The position numbers and the translations under genes were made by a program. Below are positions 1 through 7,126 of a stretch of 7,975 nt of DNA, piece after piece. The number at the start of each line of letters is the position of its first letter. Within the stretch, counting starts at the first letter, position 1. The DNA is taken from NCBI GenBank assembly GCA_035455185.1, contig DATIFQ010000459.1:1-7975 (forward strand), written 5' to 3'. Under the pieces are notes generated by a model. It saw only the letters and a program-made list of their open reading frames with translations, was not told the origin of the DNA and ran no database searches. This DNA comes from JAEHDI01 sp035455185. Its GTDB lineage: Bacteria; Acidobacteriota; Terriglobia; Bryobacterales; Bryobacteraceae.

Positions 1-1413
1 GTTCTCATAAACATGCCGGATGAGTCCGCCGTCGTTCTCGTTATACGCGTTCCGGCGCATCTTCTCCTCGGGGTGGTACACGGTAACGATGTTGTAGATA
101 AGTGACCCGCCTGAGTAGTAACAGCCGTCGTTGTGGCCGGCGCCACCGGAGCGATTCGCCAGGTGCCCGCACTTCGAGATGAGAAAGTGGCCCTCGTCGT
201 CACGAGAGTGACCAGCATAAGTCGGACCGGCGCCGAAGAACGCCCAGGTGGCGTTCGGGTCATCCCACGCTCCGAGCATGTAAACGTGTCCCGCGCCGCG
301 GAAGTGGCGCGCCAGCGGCCAGCCGGACTCTTTTGGTGTCGCCGGCTTCAACTCGGCGGGCAGGAACGCGATCCTCTGCCACACCTCGTCCTGCCCGGTG
401 CGCTTGTCGAAAAGCCAGCCGCGCTCCAGCGCCGTGTCGCTCAGCCAGCGGGCGACGCCGTCCTTGTAGTGGCGCGCGAAGAGCGGCGCGCACCGCGCTT
501 GCTGAACCGGGTAACCCGAATTGCAGTCGTCGATGTACGCCATCTTCGAGCTGTGCGGCATCAGGCTGTAGATGCAGGCTTGGATGTATTCGCGCGTGAA
601 GCCTTCGGCGGCGCTCGCCGCAAAGGGGTCAAAACCGAGACCTGTTTTGGCCGCCTGGTAACTCAGCGGAATCACAAGCAGCGGTCCGTATCCGCCGTGA
701 CCGTTCGACTCCGACCATACCCCGCCCATCTCGTCGAGAGCGGGCAAGCCTTCGGCGCGAAACTTTTCGTCGAAGCTCTTGAGATTCGTCCGCACTGCCT
801 CCTCAAAGCGGCCAGCGTTGCCGGCGGCCGCGAGGCTCATGAATAGCTTGCTCGTAAGCGCGACGCGGTTGTGCGGGACGTCGAGATGGACCGGTCCCCA
901 GTGTTGGTTGTACCACCAGCCGTCGCGCGGGATGTTGACCTCAGCGGTCTTCCACCAAGTGGCGACCCACTCGCCCAGCAGTTCTCCGAACTTCAACCGC
1001 TCCTCCGCGGTCATGGCGTCGTAGAGCCAGTCGTAGAGCAGTCCCTGCCATCCGAAGTGACGTGTCATCCCGGGCGTCTGCCATGCGGGCTGGCTCCACA
1101 TCTCGAGTACTTTCTCGGCATACGGACGGCCGTCGCGTCCGAGTTCGCGCTCCACCAGCCAGGCGAGCCCTGCCTCCATGAATGCAACCGGCACCGCGTA
1201 CTGCTGATCCATTCCCTTCGGGCCTTGGATCGCGGTCTCGAGCATGGTTTTGTACTCGCGCGCGAACGGTCCCCGCACCTTCCCTGCGATCTCGTGCAGC
1301 AATTCCGGCGTGAGCAGCACGCGCGGGTGCGTCACCGGGGTGTCCTGCGCGCTCAACCGCGACGCCATCGCCGCGAGTATGCTTGTGTGTATGAAATTCC
1401 GACGGTCCGTCAT
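1..1413 (-). CDS. Heparinase II/III-like exported protein, partial (C-terminus beyond window)
   Basis: Reading the minus strand from the ATG at 1413 gives 471 codons without a stop, running off the window edge. The first residues hold a Tat-type leader (TDRRNFIHT, residues 2-10, then a short hydrophobic stretch SILAAM and a likely cleavage site near SAQ at 21-23). The mature start HPRVLLTPELLHEI (29-42) is the usual opening of heparinase II/III-like proteins. A helical, tryptophan-rich region follows (about 70-350; WWYNQHWGPVH at 166-176, VWSESNGHGGYG at 232-243), as expected of an alpha/alpha toroid. From about 370 it turns into a beta-rich part with AGHSRDDEGHF (400-410), resembling the His/Asp-containing beta-sandwich of the family. 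Such proteins are periplasmic or secreted lyases of uronate-containing polysaccharides, or homologues without proven activity. A TAG lies in frame 9 bases before the ATG, fixing the start region; the ribosome site (AGGCGAGA) is weak. The 5' end overlaps the divergent broken gene. Coding status is very likely; the substrate is unknown. Confidence 0.85.
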   Translation of the reverse strand, partial: MTDRRNFIHTSILAAMASRLSAQDTPVTHPRVLLTPELLHEIAGKVRGPFAREYKTMLETAIQGPKGMDQQYAVPVAFMEAGLAWLVERELGRDGRPYAEKVLEMWSQPAWQTPGMTRHFGWQGLLYDWLYDAMTAEERLKFGELLGEWVATWWKTAEVNIPRDGWWYNQHWGPVHLDVPHNRVALTSKLFMSLAAAGNAGRFEEAVRTNLKSFDEKFRAEGLPALDEMGGVWSESNGHGGYGPLLVIPLSYQAAKTGLGFDPFAASAAEGFTREYIQACIYSLMPHSSKMAYIDDCNSGYPVQQARCAPLFARHYKDGVARWLSDTALERGWLFDKRTGQDEVWQRIAFLPAELKPATPKESGWPLARHFRGAGHVYMLGAWDDPNATWAFFGAGPTYAGHSRDDEGHFLISKCGHLANRSGGAGHNDGCYYSGGSLIYNIVTVYHPEEKMRRNAYNENDGGLIRHVYEN

Positions 1414-2623
1414 TCTCGCCTATTGTGCCACGGCGTTCGCGCGGCCCAACAGGCGGTGACGGTGCGCCCCAAAGAGATCGACGACGTTCTGATCAACCCC
1501 GGCATCGGCTTCATGACCTTCCACAAGGCCAATGGGGGCCCTATCAACCCGACGAACCAGGGCCAACCCGAGACCTCGATGGACTACCTGCGCACGTACT
1601 GGAACTTCTTCGAGCCCCGGCGCGGCGAATACCGCTGGGACGTCATCGAAAGCGCCTTGAGGGTGGCGCATGCCAAAAGACAGACGCTGATGTTTCGCAT
1701 CATGTCGTAACGGAACCGACGCGTCCAACGACGTTCCGGTCTGGTTTCGCGAAATGATGGGACCTGAGCCGAAGTGGAACAACTCAAAGTCAAAGGTGCG
1801 CACAGATCCCGAGGATCCGCGCTACCTCCAGTATTACGGCTGCATGGTGCGGGAGATCGGCCGCCGCTACGACGGCCACCGGACCTCGACAGCGTCGATA
1901 TTTCGATTGTGGGCGCCTGGGGAGAGGGCGCCGGCTCCGCCGATCTCAGCCAGCCGAGGCGGGAAGCCCTTGTGGACTGCTATCTCGAGACGTTCCACAA
2001 GACACCGCTGGTGATGCTGCTGACCGACGAGAAGACCAACAAGTACGGCATCTCCAGGCGTCCCGTCGGCTGGCGTGTCGACTGCCTTAGCGACATGGGT
2101 GGCTTCAGTCCCACCTGGAGCCACATGTTCGACTACTACCCGCAAGGGATCATCAACTTCGGCATGGAGGACGCCTGGAGGAAAGCGCCGGTCAGCTTCA
2201 AGGCGTGCTGGGTCATGAATCACTGGAAGAAGAACGGCTGAAGAAGATGGGCTACCGCTTCGTGTTGCGCAAGTTCACCTATCCGGCCGTCGTGCGCCCG
2301 CAAGGAAGAATCGCGTTCACAAGCTGGTGGGAGAACAAAGGCGTTGCCCCATGCCATAAGCAGTTTCCCGTGGCGCTGCGGCTGAAGAACGGGGATCTCG
2401 AACACGTGCTGGCTACCGCAGCCGATATCCGTGGATGGCTGCCCGGCGACAATCTTTACGACGACGCTGTGTTCCTACGGGCGGAGACACCGCCCGGTGA
2501 GTACGATATCTCGACATTGCGATGCTCGATCCGACCACCCGGCAGCCGAAGATCAGGCTGGCGATCGCCGGCGGTAAGCCGGACAGTTGGTACTCGCTCG
2601 GCAAGATCACAGTCGAGGATTAA
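1391..2623 (+). pseudogene. Broken DUF4832-like (glycosidase-like) exported protein gene
   Basis: A single ancestral protein can be followed across all three plus frames. It starts with a signal-peptide-like stretch at 1391 (MKFRRSVILAYCATAFA; an in-frame ATG also lies at 1379). It continues in a second frame from about 1441 (AAQQAVTVRPKEIDDVLINP) to the stop at 1708-1710, in a third from about 1709 (NGTDASNDVPVWFREMMGPE) to about 1875, back one frame through DLDSVDISIVGAWGEGAG and WVMNHWKKNG to the stop at 2239-2241, then on with EERLKKMGYRFVLRKFTYP and SWWENKGVAPC, and finally from about 2513 with IAMLDPTTRQPKIRLAI to KITVED and the TAA at 2621-2623. The GYRFVLRKFTYP and WWENKGVAPC motifs are typical of the C-terminal half of DUF4832 proteins, which resemble glycoside hydrolases. 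Lesions read as one lost base near 1439-1444, one extra base near 1702-1711, one lost base near 1872-1880, an internal deletion at 2227-2240, and one lost base near 2511-2515. No functional full-length product is expected. Both adjoining genes are open, which argues against generally poor sequence quality. Confidence 0.85.
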
Positions 2624-2632
2624 TGGCCTCGT

Positions 2633-4084
2633 CTACTTCTCGACACGCTCCGCCGGCAGCTCGCCCACAAACATCCTCACGACTCGACCCTGCGAGTCTT
2701 CCTCAAAGCGTACAGTCTCGCCCGCCGCGCCGAACCCAGCCGGACCTTCGAGCTTGAACACGCCGCCTTCCTGCGGGACAAGCCGCAACAACCCTTCCTG
2801 CGGGTCGTCGGTCAGGGGATCAATGATGACGAGTTCGCGGTTCATCTCGACGACCGCCGTGTCGCTCCAGATGGTGCGGTACAGCCCGGAGTACTTGCTC
2901 CATTTCGGGTCCCAGGTCTTCTGTTTCTCGGGCGGTTTCGCCGCTTTCGCGATCGCGTCGCCGATAATCTTCATCGCGCGTTGGGCGAACTGTTCGGGAC
3001 GTGTGTCGTCGCCGTTGGAGAGCACCACCACGCCGACCTTGTCGTCTAGGTTCACCAGTGTATGCGTCTTGTAACCGGCGAGCGACCCGCCATGGCCCAC
3101 CATGATCTTGTCGTCTTGACGCTGAACGGAAAAGCCCAGACCCCACGCGCCCACCCATTTCGGCCGTAGTACCCGTGGCCGGTGCATCTCGCGAAGCGTT
3201 GCTCCACTCAAAATCTGCGAGCCCCCAGCCTTGCCCGTTCGGAACTGGAATGAGGCGTACTTCAGCATGTCGTCAAGCGTCGACGAGAGACCCGCAGCCG
3301 GGCCCACTCCCCGCGTGTCGGAAAAGGGCATCGTCTTTCGCGATCCGTCCGGCATCCGCCTGCCGTACCCCTTGGCCAGCCGGCTCATCCGGCCCGAGGG
3401 CACTTCGATGCTGCTGTTTGTCATCCCGAGCGGCCTCAGAATGTGCCGATCGACATAATCGGCGTACTTCTCACCCGAAACCGCCTCTACGACGAAGCCC
3501 GCCAGCGCGAATGCCAAGTTCGAGTACTTCCAGATCGCCTGGGGCGGGTACGTGGCCTGCTGCGAGTTGACCGTCTGCCGGATCTGCTCCTCCGTCGGAA
3601 ACTCGAACGTCGCCCAGTACGGCGAGGTCGCCTCCCTCGGGAGCCCCGAGTTGTGTGTCAGCAGTTCCTCGATCGTCACGGGAGGATCATCCTCCGCAGC
3701 CGGCTTGATGTGGAACCAGGCGAGGTGCTTCGAGACGGGGTCGTCCAGTCGCAGCTTCCCGGCATCGCGCAACTGAAGGATGGCGATCGCGGTGAACATC
3801 TTGGTGTGCGACGCCATGCGGAAAATTGTCGCCGGCGTCACCGGAGTCTTCGCCGCGACATCCGCATAGCCAAACCCGCGCGACCAGATCACTTGCTGAT
3901 CGTGGACGACGCCGACGGCGACACCCGGCAGTCCCCGATACGTCATCTGTTCGGTCACCCAGCTTTCGTACAGCCGGACCGCGCCGGCGACGTCGGGGTG
4001 CTCGCGGAGAGGCTTCTGCTGGGGTTGGGCGGACAACGCGGCGGCGCAGACCGCGCCGGCCAGGACACGGAGCCATGTTCGCAT
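2633..4084 (-). CDS. Class C beta-lactamase-fold serine hydrolase, exported
   Basis: This 483-residue protein has a Sec-type signal peptide (MRTWLRVLAGAVCAAALSAQ, cleavage probably after SA-Q around 19-20). It carries the three catalytic motifs of the penicillin-binding-protein-like/class C beta-lactamase fold: SHTK (S92 nucleophile, K95), YSN (187-189) and HGG (331-333, in the KTG position). LLTHNSGL (141-148) and the LDDPVSKHL segment are typical of the family. Residues from about 390 to the end form a separate C-terminal domain like the beta-barrel-type tail seen in many such hydrolases. Members are periplasmic esterases, D-amino-acid peptidases or related hydrolases; few are true antibiotic resistance enzymes. 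The start is fixed by AGGAGG 7 bases upstream. It is the last gene of a three-gene operon, 17 bases after the toroid protein, and converges on the broken gene with a 9-base gap. In this setting an esterase acting on substituted sugars or a peptide is plausible, but this is inference. Confidence 0.95.
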   Translation of the reverse strand: MRTWLRVLAGAVCAAALSAQPQQKPLREHPDVAGAVRLYESWVTEQMTYRGLPGVAVGVVHDQQVIWSRGFGYADVAAKTPVTPATIFRMASHTKMFTAIAILQLRDAGKLRLDDPVSKHLAWFHIKPAAEDDPPVTIEELLTHNSGLPREATSPYWATFEFPTEEQIRQTVNSQQATYPPQAIWKYSNLAFALAGFVVEAVSGEKYADYVDRHILRPLGMTNSSIEVPSGRMSRLAKGYGRRMPDGSRKTMPFSDTRGVGPAAGLSSTLDDMLKYASFQFRTGKAGGSQILSGATLREMHRPRVLRPKWVGAWGLGFSVQRQDDKIMVGHGGSLAGYKTHTLVNLDDKVGVVVLSNGDDTRPEQFAQRAMKIIGDAIAKAAKPPEKQKTWDPKWSKYSGLYRTIWSDTAVVEMNRELVIIDPLTDDPQEGLLRLVPQEGGVFKLEGPAGFGAAGETVRFEEDSQGRVVRMFVGELPAERVEK

Positions 4085-4091
4085 CGATGAA

Positions 4092-4097
4092 CCTCCT
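4092..4097 (-). promoter_or_regulatory. Shine-Dalgarno site of the serine hydrolase gene
   Basis: AGGAGG on the minus strand, 7 bases before the ATG ending at 4084 and within the 17-base gap after the toroid gene's stop. It is a full match to the 16S anti-SD core and supports this start and separate ribosome loading on the last gene of the operon. Confidence 0.85.
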
Positions 4098-4101
4098 GGT
4101 T

Positions 4102-5670
4102 TCAGCGACTCTTTAGAAAGTAAACCATCTGGCTCGATGCCTGAAACGCCCAGTTGTAAGCGCGAACGGTCCGGTTTATGTCCTGCTTCAGGGCCGAGCG
4201 AAACAGTGTGTCAAAGCGGCGGCTCCATGCCTCGGCGCGTTCTGGATCGTTGCTGAAGTAGATGCCCATCGCGAACATGTACGCCATTTCCGTGTTGTGC
4301 AGGAACATGTCATGGCCCCGCCGGCCGGGCGGCTCACCTGGAGCGGGAATTGCGTTGATGACGTAGTACGCTTCCGAACCGTCGGGCACGAGCCCGCGCC
4401 GGTCTAGAAAATCGCACCATGCGCTCACCATCTCGGGCACGCGGGGATCGCCGGTCAGTGTCCAGTAATGAAACAGCGGATCGAGCAGGATGGCCGTCAT
4501 CCACGCCGACGTGCCCGACCGGAAACGGGCCTCCTCCGAGGCATACGTTTGCCAGTTCTGCCGCCACGAACAGTCCGGAGGAAGGCCGTCCGGAGGTTGC
4601 CGCTGATGGTTGTACAGCGCGTCCGTGTATTCCCGCGCTTTCCGCCAGTACGTCGCGTCGCCGGTCAATTCCCAACCGTGCAGGACACCGAGAAGGCCGT
4701 ATCCTTCGTGCCTCGTCGTCCAAAACCTCCGGTCCGTAGTGTATTTCGGGTCCCAGTTGTTCAGGCAGAATCGAGCCATGATGCGGCCGGCTTCGAGCAT
4801 GCGCTCATCGCCGGTCAGCAGGTAGTGCAGGTGCATCGCGCGGGGGTAGACGTACTTTAGATCGACGCCCTTCAACGTGAAGATGCCCGCGTTCGGACCG
4901 TCCATCTTTGTATGCAGACGAACGAAGTGCGCGGCGTGATAGGCGGCCTCCAGATACTTCGGATCGCCTGTACGGATGTACATCTTGTACCAACACGCCG
5001 TGCGGTCGAACAGCCAGTGGTCGTAGACTTGGCTGTCTTTGTACTGAAGCGCTCCTGGAAAACTGTGCTCCACAAAGTCGTCGTAGGCGGCGAACGGCCC
5101 GGACTCCGAAGCAGGAACCTGCGGCCCGGCGATCCACGAATCACAGAGCCACTTCGCGGGCAACACGGCGAGCACCCGAGGGCCGTCCAGACCGTCAGGG
5201 TCAAGAAGTGTCGCTGCGACGGGCACAAATCGCACGCAGTCCTTCCTCCGTTTCCTTCCGAACACGACTTTGACGCGCCGCGTCCTGCCTCCGGAAAAGT
5301 CGGCTGTGAACTGGACGAGAATGGAACGGATCGAGCCGTCTTTTCCGTCGATCCGCCACGGTTCGAGTGGGCGAACAGAGACGGTGATCTCTCGGCCGCC
5401 CACGTCACGGAGGCTGACAAACCGTGTATCGTTGAGATACCCAGGCGGCAGGGGAACGCCGAAACTAACCGTCTCGCGGCCGGGCGCGGCAAGGCGCGCC
5501 TGGAGCGTGACCTCCACCTCTGGAGCAGGCGCCGGAGGCCGCGGCCTTTCCCTCGTCTCAACCACACAGGTGTTGGCTACGGCCAGCAAAACGAGGACTA
5601 AGCCGCAACCAAAGGGAGCGGTCATAAGGAACCGCGATCGAGAGAAAGCGGAAGCTACATCAAGCAGCAC
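4102..5670 (-). CDS. Exported two-domain protein: beta-type N-domain plus alpha/alpha toroid, possible polysaccharide lyase or glycosidase
   Basis: The protein has up to 522 residues. With a GTG at 5670 the start lies 12 bases after the upstream stop. An ATG at 5625 (residue 16) puts the hydrophobic leader (GLVLVLLAVANTC, 22-34) closer to the N-terminus and is as likely; neither start has a clear ribosome site. A proline-rich linker (41-50) leads into a beta-type domain at about 52-140 with VSFGVPLPPGYL (68-79) and DGSIRSILVQF (111-121). These motifs recall the N-domain of exo-rhamnogalacturonan lyases of the PcRGLX/YetA type (from memory). From about 200 to the end the sequence is helical, with four TGD-containing hairpin repeats (TGDPKYLEAA at 234, TGDERMLEAG at 286, TGDATYWRKA at 336, TGDPRVPEMV at 406), as expected of an alpha/alpha toroid. 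Candidate active-site material includes FWTTRHEGYG (316-325), DRTACWYK (222-229) and LHNTEMAY (457-464). It is probably a periplasmic or outer-membrane-facing sugar-chain enzyme. The fold is fairly sure; the activity is not. Confidence 0.82.
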   Translation of the reverse strand: MLLDVASAFSRSRFLMTAPFGCGLVLVLLAVANTCVVETRERPRPPAPAPEVEVTLQARLAAPGRETVSFGVPLPPGYLNDTRFVSLRDVGGREITVSVRPLEPWRIDGKDGSIRSILVQFTADFSGGRTRRVKVVFGRKRRKDCVRFVPVAATLLDPDGLDGPRVLAVLPAKWLCDSWIAGPQVPASESGPFAAYDDFVEHSFPGALQYKDSQVYDHWLFDRTACWYKMYIRTGDPKYLEAAYHAAHFVRLHTKMDGPNAGIFTLKGVDLKYVYPRAMHLHYLLTGDERMLEAGRIMARFCLNNWDPKYTTDRRFWTTRHEGYGLLGVLHGWELTGDATYWRKAREYTDALYNHQRQPPDGLPPDCSWRQNWQTYASEEARFRSGTSAWMTAILLDPLFHYWTLTGDPRVPEMVSAWCDFLDRRGLVPDGSEAYYVINAIPAPGEPPGRRGHDMFLHNTEMAYMFAMGIYFSNDPERAEAWSRRFDTLFRSALKQDINRTVRAYNWAFQASSQMVYFLKSR

Positions 5671-5682
5671 CCGACGGGAAAC

Positions 5683-7020
5683 CTACAGTTTCACCAAGTC
5701 GGAGATCTTCACCGTCTCGCCGCCGCGCTCGATGCTGTGGTAGGCGGCAATTCCGATGAGGCTGCCGTAGGCGCCGGCCCGCAGGTCTGCCCGCAGGCCC
5801 AGCGGATCGGGGTCGGGCTTTCCGCGGAAGACCAGATCCTGGATCGACGTATCGGAGCCACCGTGGCCGCCCTCACGGCGCTCCTCGAAGTCGCGAATCA
5901 CCTCGGACTTGCCAAACGCCCTAGTCAGTCGGACTTCACCCTGCGAGTAGCCGCCCCCTCCGAAATGATTGGCGTCGAGACGTCCCTTCGTGCCATTGAA
6001 CGCGATTGCCTGTCCTTCGAACGGCTGGTACGTGTTCGCGGTGTACGTGAGCATCACGTCGTTCTCGTACTTTACCCGCACCGACATCGTGTCGTAGATG
6101 TTGCAGTTCTCACGGAACAGGCAGGCGTCGCGCAGGTAACCGTCCTCGGATTCGCAGTCCGTGTACATCTCCTTCATGCGCTCGCTCTTGGTGATGTCCC
6201 AATAGAACTTGCACTGCTGCTTGAATGGGCAGACCCGGCAATGCGTGCTCCGGAACGTCCCGTTGCGCCCGTAGACCTTCAGCTCACCGTAGGCGGAGAC
6301 CTCCGTCGGGGTGGAGTTGAGCCACCAGTTGGCCTGGTCGAAGTGGTGTGACGCCTTATGGACGAGCAGGGTGCCGGAGTTCTCCTTCAGATAATGCCAG
6401 CGGCGGAAGTAGTCGGCGCCGTGGGAGGTGTCAAGATACTCGTGGAAGTCCACCGAGACGATATCGCCGACGGCCTTCTCCATCAGGAGCTGTTTGACAC
6501 GCTTGTCCTCCCGGCCGTGCCGGGCGTTGAACGTGACGGTCACTTTGCGCCCGGTACGCTTCGCCGCATCGAGGATGGCCTGGCACTGTTCCTCGTTGGT
6601 GCACATCGGCTTCTCCGAGATGGCGTCACAGCCGAGCTCGAGCGCGCGGACAATGTAGCGCCAGTGCGTGCCGTCGACGGTGGTAATGATCACGGCATCC
6701 GGCCGGGTCTTCTTGACCATTTCGTCGAAATCGGTGAAGGTGGGCGCGCTGATGCCCATCATCCCTTGAGCGGCCTTCACCCGCTTGGAGTTGATGTCGC
6801 ACAATCCGACGAACTCGACAACGTCGCTGTAACCCTTGACCACCGGGATGCCCCAGGTCAACGTCCCCCGGCTGCCCGTGCCGACGGTTGCAACCTTCAG
6901 TTTCTTGCCCTGGGCTCCCGCGATGCCCGTGGCCAATGGGCTGGCGGCCGCCGCTAACGCGGTCCCACTCGTGGCGAGGAAATTCCTTCTGGTCATCGAA
7001 TGATCGTTTGACTCCGGCAT
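5683..7020 (-). CDS. Tat-exported Gfo/Idh/MocA family oxidoreductase with cysteine-rich insert
   Basis: This 445-residue protein begins with a clear twin-arginine leader (MTRRNFLATSG, residues 9-19, then an alanine-rich hydrophobic stretch to about AGAQ at 34-37), so it should be folded with its cofactor and then exported. The Rossmann dinucleotide motif is VGTGSRG (46-52), followed by the family's EKP motif (136-138, with the catalytic-type lysine K137). The C-terminal alpha/beta domain has HKASHHFDQANWW (221-233), matching the histidine/aspartate segment near the sugar site. Between about 261 and 306 lies an insert with six cysteines (261, 264, 270, 289, 300, 306) not found in classical glucose-fructose oxidoreductases. 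Family members oxidise, reduce or, with bound NAD, cleave sugars; the substrate cannot be told here. The start is set by AAGGAGG 7 bases upstream. It is the first gene of the operon that continues with the toroid protein and the serine hydrolase. Confidence 0.96.
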   Translation of the reverse strand: MPESNDHSMTRRNFLATSGTALAAAASPLATGIAGAQGKKLKVATVGTGSRGTLTWGIPVVKGYSDVVEFVGLCDINSKRVKAAQGMMGISAPTFTDFDEMVKKTRPDAVIITTVDGTHWRYIVRALELGCDAISEKPMCTNEEQCQAILDAAKRTGRKVTVTFNARHGREDKRVKQLLMEKAVGDIVSVDFHEYLDTSHGADYFRRWHYLKENSGTLLVHKASHHFDQANWWLNSTPTEVSAYGELKVYGRNGTFRSTHCRVCPFKQQCKFYWDITKSERMKEMYTDCESEDGYLRDACLFRENCNIYDTMSVRVKYENDVMLTYTANTYQPFEGQAIAFNGTKGRLDANHFGGGGYSQGEVRLTRAFGKSEVIRDFEERREGGHGGSDTSIQDLVFRGKPDPDPLGLRADLRAGAYGSLIGIAAYHSIERGGETVKISDLVKL

Positions 7021-7027
7021 GATGACG

Positions 7028-7034
7028 CCTCCTT
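7028..7034 (-). promoter_or_regulatory. Shine-Dalgarno site of the Gfo/Idh/MocA gene
   Basis: AAGGAGG on the minus strand, 7 bases before the ATG ending at 7020. This perfect site chooses that ATG over the in-frame one eight codons later, which has no such site. The rest of 7035-7126 is the likely promoter region of the operon, but I see no convincing -35/-10 pair in it. Confidence 0.85.
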
Positions 7035-7126
7035 AACGAACTGTTTGTACCACAATTCAGGATGCCGGCAGTTTGGCGGGGATCTCCACGCGAATGGCCG
7101 CCTTGAGGATGCGGCGAGTACTGCCC

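Noticed and set aside
133..846. Long plus-strand open frame (237 codons) opposite the heparinase-like gene, and its extension at 871-1400.
   Set aside because: It is antisense to a clearly recognisable protein, with arginine- and valine-rich composition typical of a GC-rich shadow frame and no motif.
1401..1411. Odd-length palindrome gacgg-t-ccgtc within the overlapping 5' ends, a possible operator.
   Set aside because: It is explained by the arginine codons of both leaders, is only 11 bases and has no second copy noticed in the window.
1702..1720. Programmed ribosomal frameshifting as the explanation for the frame changes in the DUF4832-like gene.
   Set aside because: Frame changes occur at five places in both directions, with no slippery heptamer at the points examined and an apparent missing segment; decay is simpler.
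2633..4084. Antibiotic resistance role for the beta-lactamase-fold protein.
   Set aside because: The 483-residue length, extra C-terminal domain, HGG in place of KTG and glycan-gene neighbourhood fit the broad serine hydrolase family better than a true AmpC enzyme.
4912..6957. Several 200-230-codon plus-strand open frames at 4912-5601, 5737-6351 and 6358-6957.
   Set aside because: All lie opposite the toroid protein and the Gfo/Idh/MocA gene, whose domain motifs are unmistakable; the plus frames have no recognisable domains or plausible ribosome sites.
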